From Bradyrhizobium sp. 1 (GTDB lineage Bacteria > Pseudomonadota > Alphaproteobacteria > Rhizobiales > Xanthobacteraceae), in assembly GCF_023073315.1 (NCBI RefSeq), contig NZ_JADPJH010000022.1:251702-315701 (forward strand): a stretch of 64,000 nt of DNA. Direction: 5' to 3'. Shown piece by piece: positions 1-9,233 of the stretch; within the stretch, counting starts at the first letter, position 1; each line of letters begins with the position of its first letter. Below the pieces are notes generated by a model. It searched no databases. It worked only from the letters and a program-made list of their open reading frames with translations, and was not told the DNA's origin. A program made the position numbers and the translations under genes.

Positions 1-133
1 CGTTACAGATCGTCGCATATAGGACCGCGCCGCGCAACGGCAATTCCATCGGAAATGGTGGCGTGGGGCTGACCTGACCGGTCAGAACCCCTACGAGTCG
101 GATGGACTTTCGATTTGGCTTGCGGGTTGCCCT

Positions 134-255
134 GCCCCTCACCCGGATTGCTACGCAATCCGACCTCTCCCCGCAGAAGCGCGGGGAGAGGTTAAGGAGG
201 CAACCTCTCTCACTCCCTCGCCCCGTTCTTACGGGGAGAGGGTGGGGTGAGGGGC
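134..255. repeat. Dispersed hairpin repeat (CTCTCCCC...GGGGAGAGG type)
   Basis: The stretch contains CCTCACCCGGATTGCTACGC, then CTCTCCCCGC and GCGGGGAGAGG as inverted arms, then a second GGGGAGAGGGTGGGGTGAGGGG block. Such palindromic intergenic repeats are widespread in alphaproteobacteria. It lies just beyond the 3' end of the malic enzyme gene. No coding function is supported; it may fold as an RNA hairpin. The first 130 bases of the window carry no gene that can be supported. Confidence 0.6.
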
Positions 256-287
256 CGCCTCCGTAAATTCAGATCGAATTGTAAGCC

Positions 288-1988
288 TCAGTACTTCGGC
301 TCGTACATCTGCGACTGGACCAGGCCCTTGACGTCGTTGGGCGCCGGGCCGTCGGCCAGCCCGCGCTGGTAGGCGACGTCCGCTACCGCAGCGGCAATGC
401 GGGCCGAGACCTCGCGAATGCGAGGGAGTGCCGGATAGAGGCTGCCCTGGGCGAGGTCGTCCTTGCCGACGCAATTGGCCAGCGTATGGGCGGCCGCCAT
501 GAACATCTCGTCGGTGACGAGGCGCGAGCGGCTGGCGATGACGCCGAGGCCGACGCCGGGGAAGATGTAGGAGTTGTTGCCCTGGCGCGGCACGAAAGTG
601 CGGCCGTTGAGTTTTACGGGATCATAGGGACTGCCGCAGGCGAACAGCGCGCGGCCCTCGGTGTAGCGATAGGCATCCTCCGCCGAGCACTCGGCCTTCG
701 AGGTCGGGTTCGACAGCGCGAACACGATCGGCTGCGCGTTGAGCTCGGCCATCGCCTTGAGCACCTCGGGCGTGAAGGCGCCGCCGACCGCGGCAACGCC
801 GATGATCACCGTCGGCTTCAGCGTCCTGATCGCGGTGAGGAAATCCGCGATCGGCGCCTGATCGGTGTGGGCATAGCGCAGCTTGTGGCCGGAGAGGCCG
901 TCACGGCCGCTGACGACGAGACCGCGGGAATCCACCAGCCAGTTGCGCCGGAGTGCTTCCGCTTCCGAAGCGCCCTCCGCCATCATGGCGGAGACCACGA
1001 GATCGGCGATGCCGGTTGCCGCCTCGCCTGCACCGAGGAACAGGATCTTCTGGTCGTTCAGCTTGCCGCCGTTGATGCGCAAGCCCGAGAACAGGCCGGC
1101 GAGCGCCACCGCCGCGGTGCCCTGGATATCGTCATTGAAGACACAGGCGTCATCACGGTATTTGTGCAGCAGCTTGAATGCCGAGTGATTGGCAAAGTCC
1201 TCGAACTGGATCAGCACGCCCGGGAAGGTTTTTCGCGCGGCGACCATGAACTCGTCGACGAAGCTGTCATAGGCCTCGCCCGTGAGCCGGCGCTGGCGCA
1301 GACCGAGATAATAGGGATCGTTGAGCAGCTCTTCGTTGTTGGTACCGACGTCGAGCACGATCGGCAGGCAATGCTCGGGATGCACGCCGGCACAGGCCGA
1401 ATAGAGCGAGAGCTTTCCGACCGGAATGCCCATGCCGTTGGCGCCGAGATCGCCAAGTCCCAAAATGCGCTCGCCGTCGGTCACGACGATGAGTTTTGCG
1501 GGATTGGGCCAGTTCTTCAGGATGTCCGCGATCTGGCCGCGATCGCGCGAGGAGATGAACATGCCGCGCGGCCGCTGGTAGATCAGGCCGAACTTCTGGC
1601 AGGCGAGCCCGACCGTCGGCGTGTAGATGATCGGCTGGATCTCGTCGATATTGTCGACGACGACGCGGAAGAACAGCGCCTCGTTGCGGTCATGCAGCGC
1701 GTTCAGCGCGACGAATTTTTCCAGATCCGTCGGCAGCATGCGCAGATTGACGAGCACGCGCTCGACTTGCGTCTCCATCGTCAGCACGCATGGCGGCAGC
1801 AGGCCCCGCAAGCCGAGCGTATCGCGCTCCGCTTCCGTGAAGGCAGTGCCCTTGTTGAGCAGGGGATCGCGCAGCAGCGCCATGCCATGCGCGGTGTCGG
1901 ATGATGTCGAATGGGCGCTGACCCGAGCAGGTCTATTCACGAATTCCCCCAAGGAGTTTCTTATTGAACGGCTGACATTGTCGGCCAC
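288..1988 (-). CDS. maeA: NAD-type malic enzyme (oxaloacetate-decarboxylating)
   Basis: Converts malate to pyruvate and CO2 with reduction of NAD(P), linking the TCA cycle to pyruvate. The 566-residue length matches the single-domain MaeA/SfcA type of E. coli rather than the roughly 770-residue rhizobial malic enzymes that carry a phosphotransacetylase-like tail. Visible motifs are PLLNKGTAF near residue 42, YTPTVG at 122-127, FEDF (metal-binding acidic pair) near 267, FNDDIQGTAAV and the nucleotide-binding LGAGEAATGIA near 320. The start used is a GTG with weak ribosome-binding signal; the conserved part begins near residue 41, so a shorter N-terminus is possible. It stands alone, with a repeat-filled gap upstream. 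Confidence 0.93.
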   Translation of the reverse strand: MADNVSRSIRNSLGEFVNRPARVSAHSTSSDTAHGMALLRDPLLNKGTAFTEAERDTLGLRGLLPPCVLTMETQVERVLVNLRMLPTDLEKFVALNALHDRNEALFFRVVVDNIDEIQPIIYTPTVGLACQKFGLIYQRPRGMFISSRDRGQIADILKNWPNPAKLIVVTDGERILGLGDLGANGMGIPVGKLSLYSACAGVHPEHCLPIVLDVGTNNEELLNDPYYLGLRQRRLTGEAYDSFVDEFMVAARKTFPGVLIQFEDFANHSAFKLLHKYRDDACVFNDDIQGTAAVALAGLFSGLRINGGKLNDQKILFLGAGEAATGIADLVVSAMMAEGASEAEALRRNWLVDSRGLVVSGRDGLSGHKLRYAHTDQAPIADFLTAIRTLKPTVIIGVAAVGGAFTPEVLKAMAELNAQPIVFALSNPTSKAECSAEDAYRYTEGRALFACGSPYDPVKLNGRTFVPRQGNNSYIFPGVGLGVIASRSRLVTDEMFMAAAHTLANCVGKDDLAQGSLYPALPRIREVSARIAAAVADVAYQRGLADGPAPNDVKGLVQSQMYEPKY

Positions 1989-2100
1989 CGCTCACTTGAG
2001 ATCAAGGACGTAGAAACTCAGGCGCATATTGTGATCTCGCACCGCAGCGAGATTGGCGCGAGAGAAATGGCTGAGGCAAAAGGTTAACAGCGCACACTCG

Positions 2101-2236
2101 CGCCCCTCATCGTGAGGAGCGCGGCACGCGCGTCTCCGGACGATGCTTTGCATCGCCGGGCGAACCATGCAGGCCCCTATTTCGCCCGCGGCGCATCCTT
2201 CGCGCCGGCCGCTGCACGGCCTCCTCAGGATGAGGA
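2101..2236. repeat. Dispersed intergenic repeat (CCTCATxxTGAGGAG family)
   Basis: CCCCTCATCGTGAGGAGCGC at the left and CCTCCTCAGGATGAGGA at the right, with GAACCATGCAGGCCCC between, form the composite inverted repeat often found between bradyrhizobial genes. It fills most of the gap between the malic enzyme gene and the binding-protein gene. Recognition of the family is from memory of similar genomes; the inverted arms are seen directly. Confidence 0.5.
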
Positions 2237-2259
2237 GGAACGCTTGCGGCGCCGCGCAG

Positions 2260-3258
2260 CTACTCCGGCTTGATATCGGCGGCCTTCACGATCGGCCACC
2301 ATTTCTCGGTCTCGGCCTTCTGAAAGCTCGCGAGCCCCGCGGGCGTCTGCTGATCGGGTAGCGGAATTTCCTGACCCAATTCGGCAAATCGCTGCTTCAC
2401 CGACGGATCGGCAAGGGCGGCGACGATCGCGGCATTCAGCTTTGTGACGATCTCTTTCGGCGTGTTCTTCGGTGCCCAGATGCCGTGCCAGTAGGAGATG
2501 TAGAGCCCGGGCAGGCCCGCCTCGTCGACGGTCGGAATGTCAGGCGCAGACACAAGCCTGGTCGGCGCGGTCACGGCGAACGCCTTGATCGCACCATTCT
2601 TGTATTGCGGCAGCGAGTTCGACGCCTGGTCGAACATGATGTCGATCTGGCCTGCGACGAGATCGATCATGGCGGGGCCCGCGCCGCGATAAGGTATGAA
2701 CTGGAAGTCGGTGCCGGTCTTTTCCTTGAAGAAGACGCCGGCAACATGGGCGCCCGTGCCCGCGCCGGCCGTCCCGGCGGTCGCCTTGCCCGGGTTGGCC
2801 TTCAGCCACGCGATCATCTCTTTCAGATTGTTCGCCTCAAGCGACTTCCGGCCGACGATGAGCTGCGTGCCCATCGCGATGGTCGCGACCGGCTCGAAAT
2901 CGGCGATCACGTCATAGGGCAGCTTGAAGATCGCGCCGTTGAGCACATGCGTGCCCCAATGGCCGATGGTGATCGTGGTGCCATCAGGCGTCGCGCGCGC
3001 AACGCGGGCGCCCGCGATGCTGCCGGAAGCGCCGGCCACGTTCTCGACCACGATCGTCGTGTGCAGTTCGGCGGCGATCCGTTCGGACAGGATTCGCGCC
3101 AGCGTGTCAGTTGGTCCGCCCGCCGCGAACGGCACCACCAGCGTAATGGGGCGGGGCGGAAACGGCTGGGCGCTTCCCGGCGCAGTCCACGTCGCACATC
3201 CAATCAACGCGCATGCGACAATCACATGACCGCGCAATCCGGCCCACAGCCCCCGCAT
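2260..3258 (-). CDS. Bug/TctC-family periplasmic substrate-binding protein
   Basis: A 332-residue extracytoplasmic solute receptor of the Bug (Bordetella uptake gene) family, the binding component of tripartite tricarboxylate-type transporters. A signal peptide with a hydrophobic stretch covers about residues 8-30, followed by the family hallmark PITLVVPFAAGGPTDT and later GAGTGAHVAGVFF and IPTVDEAGLPGL. The start is supported by GGGAGAG just upstream. No membrane subunits lie next to it, so it is an orphan receptor, as most Bug proteins are. The ligand, probably a carboxylate or a small aromatic or nicotinate-like acid, cannot be read from sequence. A second family member lies at about 43.8 kb. 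Confidence 0.9.
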   Translation of the reverse strand: MRGLWAGLRGHVIVACALIGCATWTAPGSAQPFPPRPITLVVPFAAGGPTDTLARILSERIAAELHTTIVVENVAGASGSIAGARVARATPDGTTITIGHWGTHVLNGAIFKLPYDVIADFEPVATIAMGTQLIVGRKSLEANNLKEMIAWLKANPGKATAGTAGAGTGAHVAGVFFKEKTGTDFQFIPYRGAGPAMIDLVAGQIDIMFDQASNSLPQYKNGAIKAFAVTAPTRLVSAPDIPTVDEAGLPGLYISYWHGIWAPKNTPKEIVTKLNAAIVAALADPSVKQRFAELGQEIPLPDQQTPAGLASFQKAETEKWWPIVKAADIKPE

Positions 3259-3531
3259 CAGTCTCTCCCACCCTTTTTGCCGCCCGCATGTTGTCAGCGG
3301 GCTGGAGCCGGAGTGAACGCTGCCGGGCCGGCAGAGGCAAGCTGGAAATGACCCCGGACCGCTTAGGACATGGACTCATAAACTCGCGCTGCAATTCGTG
3401 TGAGGTCCGCTCTGCCTCCGATGCCGGCCGTGTTGGCGCAACTCACCCTAGGTCCGAGTTGGGCCATGAGCAGACATGGTTCGAACTGCGGAACGCATCA
3501 TGTGGCTGCGCTACCGTACGATCAGGTGTTT

Positions 3532-4791
3532 TCAATTTCCTCGGCGAACGGACTTGAGGTAGTCGTCGATTTGACCTTCCCAGAGGTCAGGATAATGAAT
3601 GACGTTGTGACCAATGTCGCTGGGCACATTGAACTCGACGAATTGTCCTCGGCCTCCGGCTCTTTCGAACGCTGCAAAGTTTTTCCGGCTGTGACTGAGC
3701 GAATAGAACTTGTCACCTTGTCCGTAGAGCCAAATCGTTGAACGGTCGTAGTGCGCACCCCGTTCTAGGAGCGCCTGATTGACCAACGCGGCGCTCGGCG
3801 CCTTTTCGCTAAACCACCCACCGACAAAATTGATGACACCGAGGATTTGCTCCGAGTCTGTTCCTGCACAGGCGATGGACAGTGCCCCACCACGCGATTG
3901 TCCACCAACTAGAACCGGGCCGGGAGAGACATCCTGCCGTCTCCGAAGGGCGGCATTGGCCGCGCCTATATCGGTCAATGCGCGATCCGCACCGGCCAGC
4001 GCTTTGGCGAGATCGCCGAAACTGTTCTGCTCTTCTTCATAGCGTCCACCGGATTTTCCACGACCGCGACGCTGCGGAAAGGCAACGAGCCAGCCCCGTT
4101 TGTTGAGGAAATCAGCAACTTCCAGCGAAACCCATGTTTGCTTGATTAACCCGGGTGTCGCGTTGCTGCCGACTGAGCCATGATGGAAGACCGCGAGAGG
4201 AAATGGCCCCGAGCCAGGAGGCTTAAAGAAAACGACCTCTAGCCCGATCGGATAGCCATCTTCGAGCAGGTCCGTTTCCAACAATTCGGATGTACCACGG
4301 GACCAAGCGACAACAGCATGGGGCCTGAGCAGGGAGGCGAGGTCGCTTTTGATCATCGTCGCCCGCGCAACCCCCGAACCTTTGAAGAACGCGCTCAGCT
4401 GGCCTTCGTCATCGATACCGTACTCCGCGATCCCCCCCGGCACTTTAACGGTTAGCGTACGCCCAGAGACAGTAGCATCCAATCGCCGCCAGTTTGCGCG
4501 CAATCCCGTGTGAAAATCGTCGCCGAGAGCGTAAACAATGCTTGCCGCACCATCTTCATCGATCCGCTCGACCAACAATATATGCTTGATTTCTCCATTC
4601 CATGCTCCAGTCCATACGCCGCTAAAACGTCGTTGCACGTCCGTTCCGGATTGCAGAACAAAGGCCAGTCTGGCGTCTGCTGGCAATGGTACGCCATCGA
4701 TAACAAAATCGGCGTCTTCCGTGGCGCTCGAGGCGAACGGCCAAGCAACTGCCGCACAACCGAGCATGGAAATAAACTTACGCCGGCGCAT
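3532..4791 (-). CDS. Secreted alpha/beta hydrolase (dienelactone-hydrolase-like)
   Basis: The chosen ATG gives 419 residues beginning MRRRKFISMLGCAAVAWPFA, an Arg-rich signal sequence; an in-frame start 22 codons upstream is less likely. The first half is a domain without clear assignment; the second half is an alpha/beta hydrolase with FHHGSVGSN (oxyanion region), GRGKSGG, the nucleophile elbow GGQSRGG near residue 310 and a late GHNVIHYP that supplies the catalytic His. The substrate is unknown. Base composition is visibly lower in GC than the neighbours (one 60-base line near 4.56 kb is about 48% GC), suggesting acquisition from elsewhere. Flanking genes are unrelated. Confidence 0.8.
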   Translation of the reverse strand: MRRRKFISMLGCAAVAWPFASSATEDADFVIDGVPLPADARLAFVLQSGTDVQRRFSGVWTGAWNGEIKHILLVERIDEDGAASIVYALGDDFHTGLRANWRRLDATVSGRTLTVKVPGGIAEYGIDDEGQLSAFFKGSGVARATMIKSDLASLLRPHAVVAWSRGTSELLETDLLEDGYPIGLEVVFFKPPGSGPFPLAVFHHGSVGSNATPGLIKQTWVSLEVADFLNKRGWLVAFPQRRGRGKSGGRYEEEQNSFGDLAKALAGADRALTDIGAANAALRRRQDVSPGPVLVGGQSRGGALSIACAGTDSEQILGVINFVGGWFSEKAPSAALVNQALLERGAHYDRSTIWLYGQGDKFYSLSHSRKNFAAFERAGGRGQFVEFNVPSDIGHNVIHYPDLWEGQIDDYLKSVRRGN

Positions 4792-4972
4792 GCAAGCAGT
4801 TCCATTTAAACGGTTGTATAAACATGTAGCACAACGCTCATCGAGCTTCCATCGCAAGTTTGCGTGTTCGCCCTAGCCTCTGATGTCAGCCTTGGGTCAC
4901 AAGCCGCCAATCACACGCAAGGTGGGAGACTTCCGCTTTGGATTGGTAAGCCGACCTTAGTGGGTACACGCC

Positions 4973-7303
4973 CTATCCGGCTGCCCGCCTAGGCGTCAGA
5001 TTAGCGGCCGTATCAGCCGGCGGCGCGACGTGCATCAAAATGGTCTGGGTGGCGGATGCGACCTCGATGCCGTTCTGCTGAAAGCGTTGCTTCATGCGGC
5101 GGTTGAATTCGCGCTGGACCGGCCAGCGGCCCGTCTCGGTGCAGCGGATCTGGCCGACGATCGACACCATGGCGCCGTCGACCTTGTCGACGCCCCAGAG
5201 CTCGAGATCGCCGCGGATCAGCGCACGGAATTCAGGCTCGCGGCGCATCTCGTCGACGATGTCCTTGAGGATCTGGCCGGCGCGGTCGGTATCCTCCTTG
5301 TAGGCGACGTTGACGCTGACGGACGCATTGCCGGCGCCGCGGCTGGCATTGGTGATGGTCGTGACCGCGCTGAACGGCACGATGTGCACGGCACCGTCGC
5401 CGGCGCGGAGCCGAATGGTTCGGATCGAGACGTTCTCGACAACGCCTGACAGCCCGGAGACGCTGACGGTGTCGCCGACCTGCACGGTGTTCTCCAGCAG
5501 CAGGAACAAGCCGGTGATGAGATCCTGCACCAGCTTTTGCGAACCGAAGCCGACGGCGATGCCGACGATGCCGGCGCCCGCGAGCAGCGGCGCGACATTG
5601 ACGCCAAGTTCGCTCAGCGCTGTGAGGCCAACAACGGTCGCGATCAGACAAAGCAGCGCCGTCCGCAGCATCGGCTGGAAGGTGCGCAGGCGCGCAGCAC
5701 GGGCATAGTGCACGTCGCGGGACAGCGAATTGATCTGGCGATCCAGCAGCGCGTTGCTGGCTTCCCAGATCGCGGCCGCAATGCCTGCTGCGAGCGCGAT
5801 CGTCACCACGGCCGAAATCAGCCGGCCGCCGATCTGGCCACCGTAGAACCAGACGATGGCATCGACGCCCCACACTTCGAGCACGGCCACGAAGCCGATG
5901 AGGGCGATCACGCCAGATACGATCTTGCGCAGCAGCGGCAGATAGCGATTGGCCCGGACTTCGAGGCCGGGAAAGCGCTGGAGGATCTCCGGCTTGATGC
6001 GGAAGCCGCGGTCGATCAGGCCCAGCGTCAGCATGATGGTAACACGCGTGATCAGCGCCACCACGATGGTGCCGACGAAATATTGCAGCAGCAGCGAATA
6101 GCCGTTGCGGATGTTGAGCGCCCACACCGCCCACAGCGCGAGGTCGAGCGCGATCGCAAGATAATGCCAACCGCCCGCGATGCGGTTGCGCAGGCGGGCT
6201 GCAATGCCCTGCCGATCAGCGGGCGCACCGATGGCGTCGGCGACCTGACCACGGCATTGCAGGATGATGACGACGATGAAGAGATGCACGACCAGCATCA
6301 CCATGCGCAGCAGCGCGGCGTAACCGGCGCGGTGCAGGCCGAGCAGCAGCGCGACATTGGCAAAAGCGATGCCGGAGACGCCGACACCGACGATGCGGCG
6401 TGCCCAGATCTCGATATAGGCCGCCGTCTCGGCGCGAACCGGAAACAGGCCGTGGGGTCCCGCCAGCGCGCGGACGACACAGATGAGCCCGCGCGAGAAC
6501 GCGTAGGCATTGACGACCGCAAGGATCACGAGGCGGACGGTCGCGGGATCGCCGATCTCCGTTCCAAGCAGCGCCGTGGCCACGCCGACAAAGACCAACA
6601 CGGGAAGCAGTTCGAGCAGGAAGCGTCCCAGCACGAGGGGCAGCCGCAGCGTGATTTGCCAGGCTCGCGCCAGGCTATGGCGGCGCCTGTGCAGTTCGGG
6701 CGCGGGGGTGACATCTGCTACCGATGACGGCGGATCGGCAATGGGCAGCACCTGTACCGGCAGGCGCGCGGTTTGCGGCATGCGCCCTTCCAGGAACACG
6801 ACGGGGCGCCGGATCAGACGAAACATCACCCATTCGGCGCCAAAGGCGCAGCCGAACACCAGAGCGAGCTTCCAGGCGATCTCGATCAGGAGGTTGTAGG
6901 CAGCTGGGTCGTTCGCTGTCCGCACGATCCAGTAATAGAACGCCGGGAAGTGTGTGAGCGTCCTGGCCATATCGGCGACGTCTCGCGACATCTCGCCGAT
7001 CTGCTCGGATACGGTGAGCATGAGCTGCGCACCGAGGCCGTCGGCCGCCAGCGGGATCGGCGACTTTTGTTCGGGCGCCGGCTGCTGCGGACCTGATACA
7101 TTCGCGATCGCGCGCAGCGTGTCGATCATCTGCGCGCGCTTCTTGTCGTCCTGGAGCGTCTCCAGCGCGCGCGTCGCTTCCTCCGGCGACAGTGCGGCCG
7201 CATTGGCGGTGGCCGGCGCCGGCGGCTCGGCGCGAGCTGGGGAGAAAGACGAGATGGCGAGGAAGAGCGCAGCGAGAAGCGCGGAGGCAAACTTATGCGA
7301 CAC
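4973..7303 (-). CDS. Large mechanosensitive ion channel (MscS family, MscK/YbdG-like architecture)
   Basis: An inner-membrane channel that opens under membrane tension to release osmolytes. The GTG start at 7303 (preceded by AAGGA) places a clean signal peptide, FASALLAALFLAISSFSPARA, at the N-terminus, giving 776 residues; an upstream ATG would add 24 residues. A periplasmic coiled region with charged residues covers about 30-110, followed by roughly ten hydrophobic segments. The MscS core near residues 560-720 has the Gly/Ala-rich pore helix GAGIVGIAVGFGSQKLVQD, then LLLENTVQVGDTV. It is transcribed alone. It is longer than MscS (286 residues) and shorter than MscK. Confidence 0.9.
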   Translation of the reverse strand: MSHKFASALLAALFLAISSFSPARAEPPAPATANAAALSPEEATRALETLQDDKKRAQMIDTLRAIANVSGPQQPAPEQKSPIPLAADGLGAQLMLTVSEQIGEMSRDVADMARTLTHFPAFYYWIVRTANDPAAYNLLIEIAWKLALVFGCAFGAEWVMFRLIRRPVVFLEGRMPQTARLPVQVLPIADPPSSVADVTPAPELHRRRHSLARAWQITLRLPLVLGRFLLELLPVLVFVGVATALLGTEIGDPATVRLVILAVVNAYAFSRGLICVVRALAGPHGLFPVRAETAAYIEIWARRIVGVGVSGIAFANVALLLGLHRAGYAALLRMVMLVVHLFIVVIILQCRGQVADAIGAPADRQGIAARLRNRIAGGWHYLAIALDLALWAVWALNIRNGYSLLLQYFVGTIVVALITRVTIMLTLGLIDRGFRIKPEILQRFPGLEVRANRYLPLLRKIVSGVIALIGFVAVLEVWGVDAIVWFYGGQIGGRLISAVVTIALAAGIAAAIWEASNALLDRQINSLSRDVHYARAARLRTFQPMLRTALLCLIATVVGLTALSELGVNVAPLLAGAGIVGIAVGFGSQKLVQDLITGLFLLLENTVQVGDTVSVSGLSGVVENVSIRTIRLRAGDGAVHIVPFSAVTTITNASRGAGNASVSVNVAYKEDTDRAGQILKDIVDEMRREPEFRALIRGDLELWGVDKVDGAMVSIVGQIRCTETGRWPVQREFNRRMKQRFQQNGIEVASATQTILMHVAPPADTAANLTPRRAAG

Positions 7304-8027
7304 GAAGGATTCCTTAGAAAAAATAGATGCGCTCCGGCGGAATCTGAATCTTCCCCGCCGAAACGCATGCGTCATGTCGGATGGGCGTTATTCGCCCGCG
7401 CCCTGTGTCGGAAGTTTGCCGATGAGGCGACAATCTCTTGGCATTTGCCGCAACGCAGGATCGGGAACCCGCGGCTTGGCCAAGACGCGCCGCTGAAATG
7501 CGGTGCGCACAACACATCTCTCCCGTCATCGCGGGAATCAGACCCGGACTGACCCCGAGTAGGAGAGAGACAACAGGACGTCGGGACATTTACGACGGTG
7601 GCATCGTCGAGGCATCCGCCAGTATAGGCGTGCTGAAAACGCACAGCGCCGGGCAGGTAGGGGCTATGCCACACTGATGCAGCCCTCTAGACCTGTACCC
7701 GGCGTGCCGTTCGCGGTTTCTGCCGCTATGCGATAGTCCGAACGAGCTCCATCGCACTCAACGCGGCTGGATTTGCGGAGGTGGTGTCATAGACCTCCCC
7801 TTGCTCTAGAGGTGGACGTTGCGCGTCGCGTATTCGCGACCATGAGGATGGTCCTCCCATGACATAAAACTGTCAAGCGGGATCAAGGAGGTCTCAAATC
7901 ACATTTGAAGCCGTTCCATGATGTTCCCGCGACAGATTGGAAAGCGCGGAATAAATCCCTCGACGCAGCGTTTGTGTCGAAGGGATATCTTCTCTCCCGC
8001 CTCTCCTTCATTTCCAGAAAGCCAGAG
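7304..8027. other. Intergenic region, no supported gene
   Basis: About 720 bases between the divergent channel and metallo-hydrolase genes. Short open frames occur on both strands but none has a credible start, composition or recognisable protein. It should hold the promoters of both flanking genes. A short run CAAGGAGG at about 7883 is not placed for the downstream start at 8028. I see no clear operator or RNA structure. Confidence 0.5.
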
Positions 8028-8912
8028 ATGAAAGCATCATTTTGTATCGCAATTGTCGCGACCCTCGTGACCGGATCAGCGTTCGCGCAGACCCCGCCAC
8101 AGACCTCGACCAGGAAGGTCGACGGCACCGACAACGTCTACATCTTCCGCTATGGCGGCCACCAGTCGATGTTCGTGGTGACGCCGAAGGGCGTGATCGC
8201 GACCGACCCGATCTCTTATTTGAGACCCGCAAAACCCTATATCGACGCGATCAAGGCGGTCACCGACCAGCCGATCAAATACGTCGTCTACAGCCATCAC
8301 CATTACGACCACATCGCCGGCGGCCAGCCCTTCAAGGATCTCGGCGCCACCTTCATCGCCCACCGGCGGACCAAGGAGCGCCTGCTCGAGCTGAAGAAGC
8401 AGAATTCGCTGCTGGCCGACATCGTGATGCCGGACCAGGTGGTCGACGACCAGAAGATCATCAAGCTCGGCGGCACCACGCTGGAGCTCGACTATGTCGG
8501 CCGCAACCATTCCGACAATTCGCTGGTGATGCGGCTGCCGAAGGAGAAGATCGTCTTCGTCGTCGACTTCGCGCCGATCGAGTCGGTCCAGTTCCGCAAC
8601 ATCCCCGACAACGCCTCGCCGCTGGAATATATCGCCTCGCTGAAGAAGCTGGCTTCGCTCGACTGGGAGCGGATGATCCCCGGCCATCCCTATGCCGGCG
8701 GCCGGTTCGGCACCAAGAAGGACATCGAGGACGACATCGCCTACATGGAGGACCTCTCCGCCGAAGTGAAGAAGGCGGCCGACGCCGGCAAATGCTTCGA
8801 CACCGCGATGAAGGAGGTGAAGTTGCCGAAATACGAGAAATGGGCGAATTACGAGGCGAGCCTTCCCGCCAACGTCGAGCGCTTCTGCTACTGGTGGGGC
8901 CGGGGTTACTAA
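8028..8912 (+). CDS. Periplasmic metallo-beta-lactamase-fold hydrolase
   Basis: The start at 8028 gives 294 residues with a signal peptide (MKASFCIAIVATLVTGSAFA); reading upstream would only prepend an unlikely segment. The zinc-binding HxHxDH motif is present as HHHYDH at residues 90-95, with later metal ligands suggested by GRNHSDNS, FVVDFAP and PGHPYAGG. This belongs to the MBL-fold superfamily of exported hydrolases found in bradyrhizobia; related members are quinoprotein-associated (SoxH/PqqB-like) hydrolases or lactonases. The substrate is unknown. It is not adjacent to beta-lactam or PQQ genes, so an antibiotic role is not indicated. Confidence 0.85.
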   Translation: MKASFCIAIVATLVTGSAFAQTPPQTSTRKVDGTDNVYIFRYGGHQSMFVVTPKGVIATDPISYLRPAKPYIDAIKAVTDQPIKYVVYSHHHYDHIAGGQPFKDLGATFIAHRRTKERLLELKKQNSLLADIVMPDQVVDDQKIIKLGGTTLELDYVGRNHSDNSLVMRLPKEKIVFVVDFAPIESVQFRNIPDNASPLEYIASLKKLASLDWERMIPGHPYAGGRFGTKKDIEDDIAYMEDLSAEVKKAADAGKCFDTAMKEVKLPKYEKWANYEASLPANVERFCYWWGRGY

Positions 8913-8928
8913 CCGCGTGCACGAACCT

Positions 8929-9052
8929 CGTAGGGTGGGCAAAGGCGCACCTGCGCCGTGCCCACCACCTCTACCCGCAATGAAAATTGGTGGGCACGCT
9001 TCCGCCTTCGCTGTTCGAGCTACGGCGGACAAGTCGCTTTGCCTACCCTACG
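8929..9052. repeat. Long inverted repeat (CGTAGGGTGGGCAAAGGCG family)
   Basis: The left arm CGTAGGGTGGGCAAAGGCG (8929-8947) is complementary, with one mismatch and a small offset, to the right arm CGCTTTGCCTACCCTACG (9035-9052), with GTGCCCACCACC and GGTGGGCACGC as a second nested inverted pair. Elements of this kind are common between genes in bradyrhizobia. It lies downstream of the metallo-hydrolase gene and could act as a folded transcript end, although no T-run follows. Confidence 0.65.
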
Positions 9053-9098
9053 GCACCGGTCATGCGGCTGCTCTTGATGCGTCAAGCGGCACCGTCGC

Positions 9099-9228
9099 GA
9101 TGATGACACCATACCCCTGTTTTGCCCGACGGGTCAAGTAAATTTCTTAAAATCCGAACGCCCTTTCCGCTCGCCCGCAAGCCGTTGATTTCACTATCGC
9201 CGGCTACTGTGCATGGGGTTGTTTTCGC
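9099..9228 (-). repeat. 3'-end-associated dispersed element, copy A
   Basis: Read on the minus strand it begins GCGAAAACAACCCCATGCAC plus AGTAG (9204-9228), continues with GTGAAATCAA, and ends with CTTGACCCGTCGGGCAAAAC (about 9119-9138) followed by AGGGGTATGGTGTCATC. The same head (25 identical bases) and a similar tail occur at 54108-54290. Both copies begin just after a stop codon (ppk2 here, feoB there) and have the same orientation as the gene they follow. Confidence 0.65.
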
Positions 9229-9233
9229 GTTTT

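Noticed and set aside
3..77. Possible 3' end of a plus-strand gene ending in a TGA at 75-77 (tail reads RTAPRNGNSIGNGGVGLT)
   Set aside because: Only about 24 codons are visible and another frame is also open to a nearby stop, so coding cannot be supported without the sequence to the left.
486..1904. Long plus-strand open frame of 472 codons opposite the malic enzyme gene
   Set aside because: It is a GC-driven shadow: the minus-strand protein carries every malic enzyme motif, while this frame resembles nothing.
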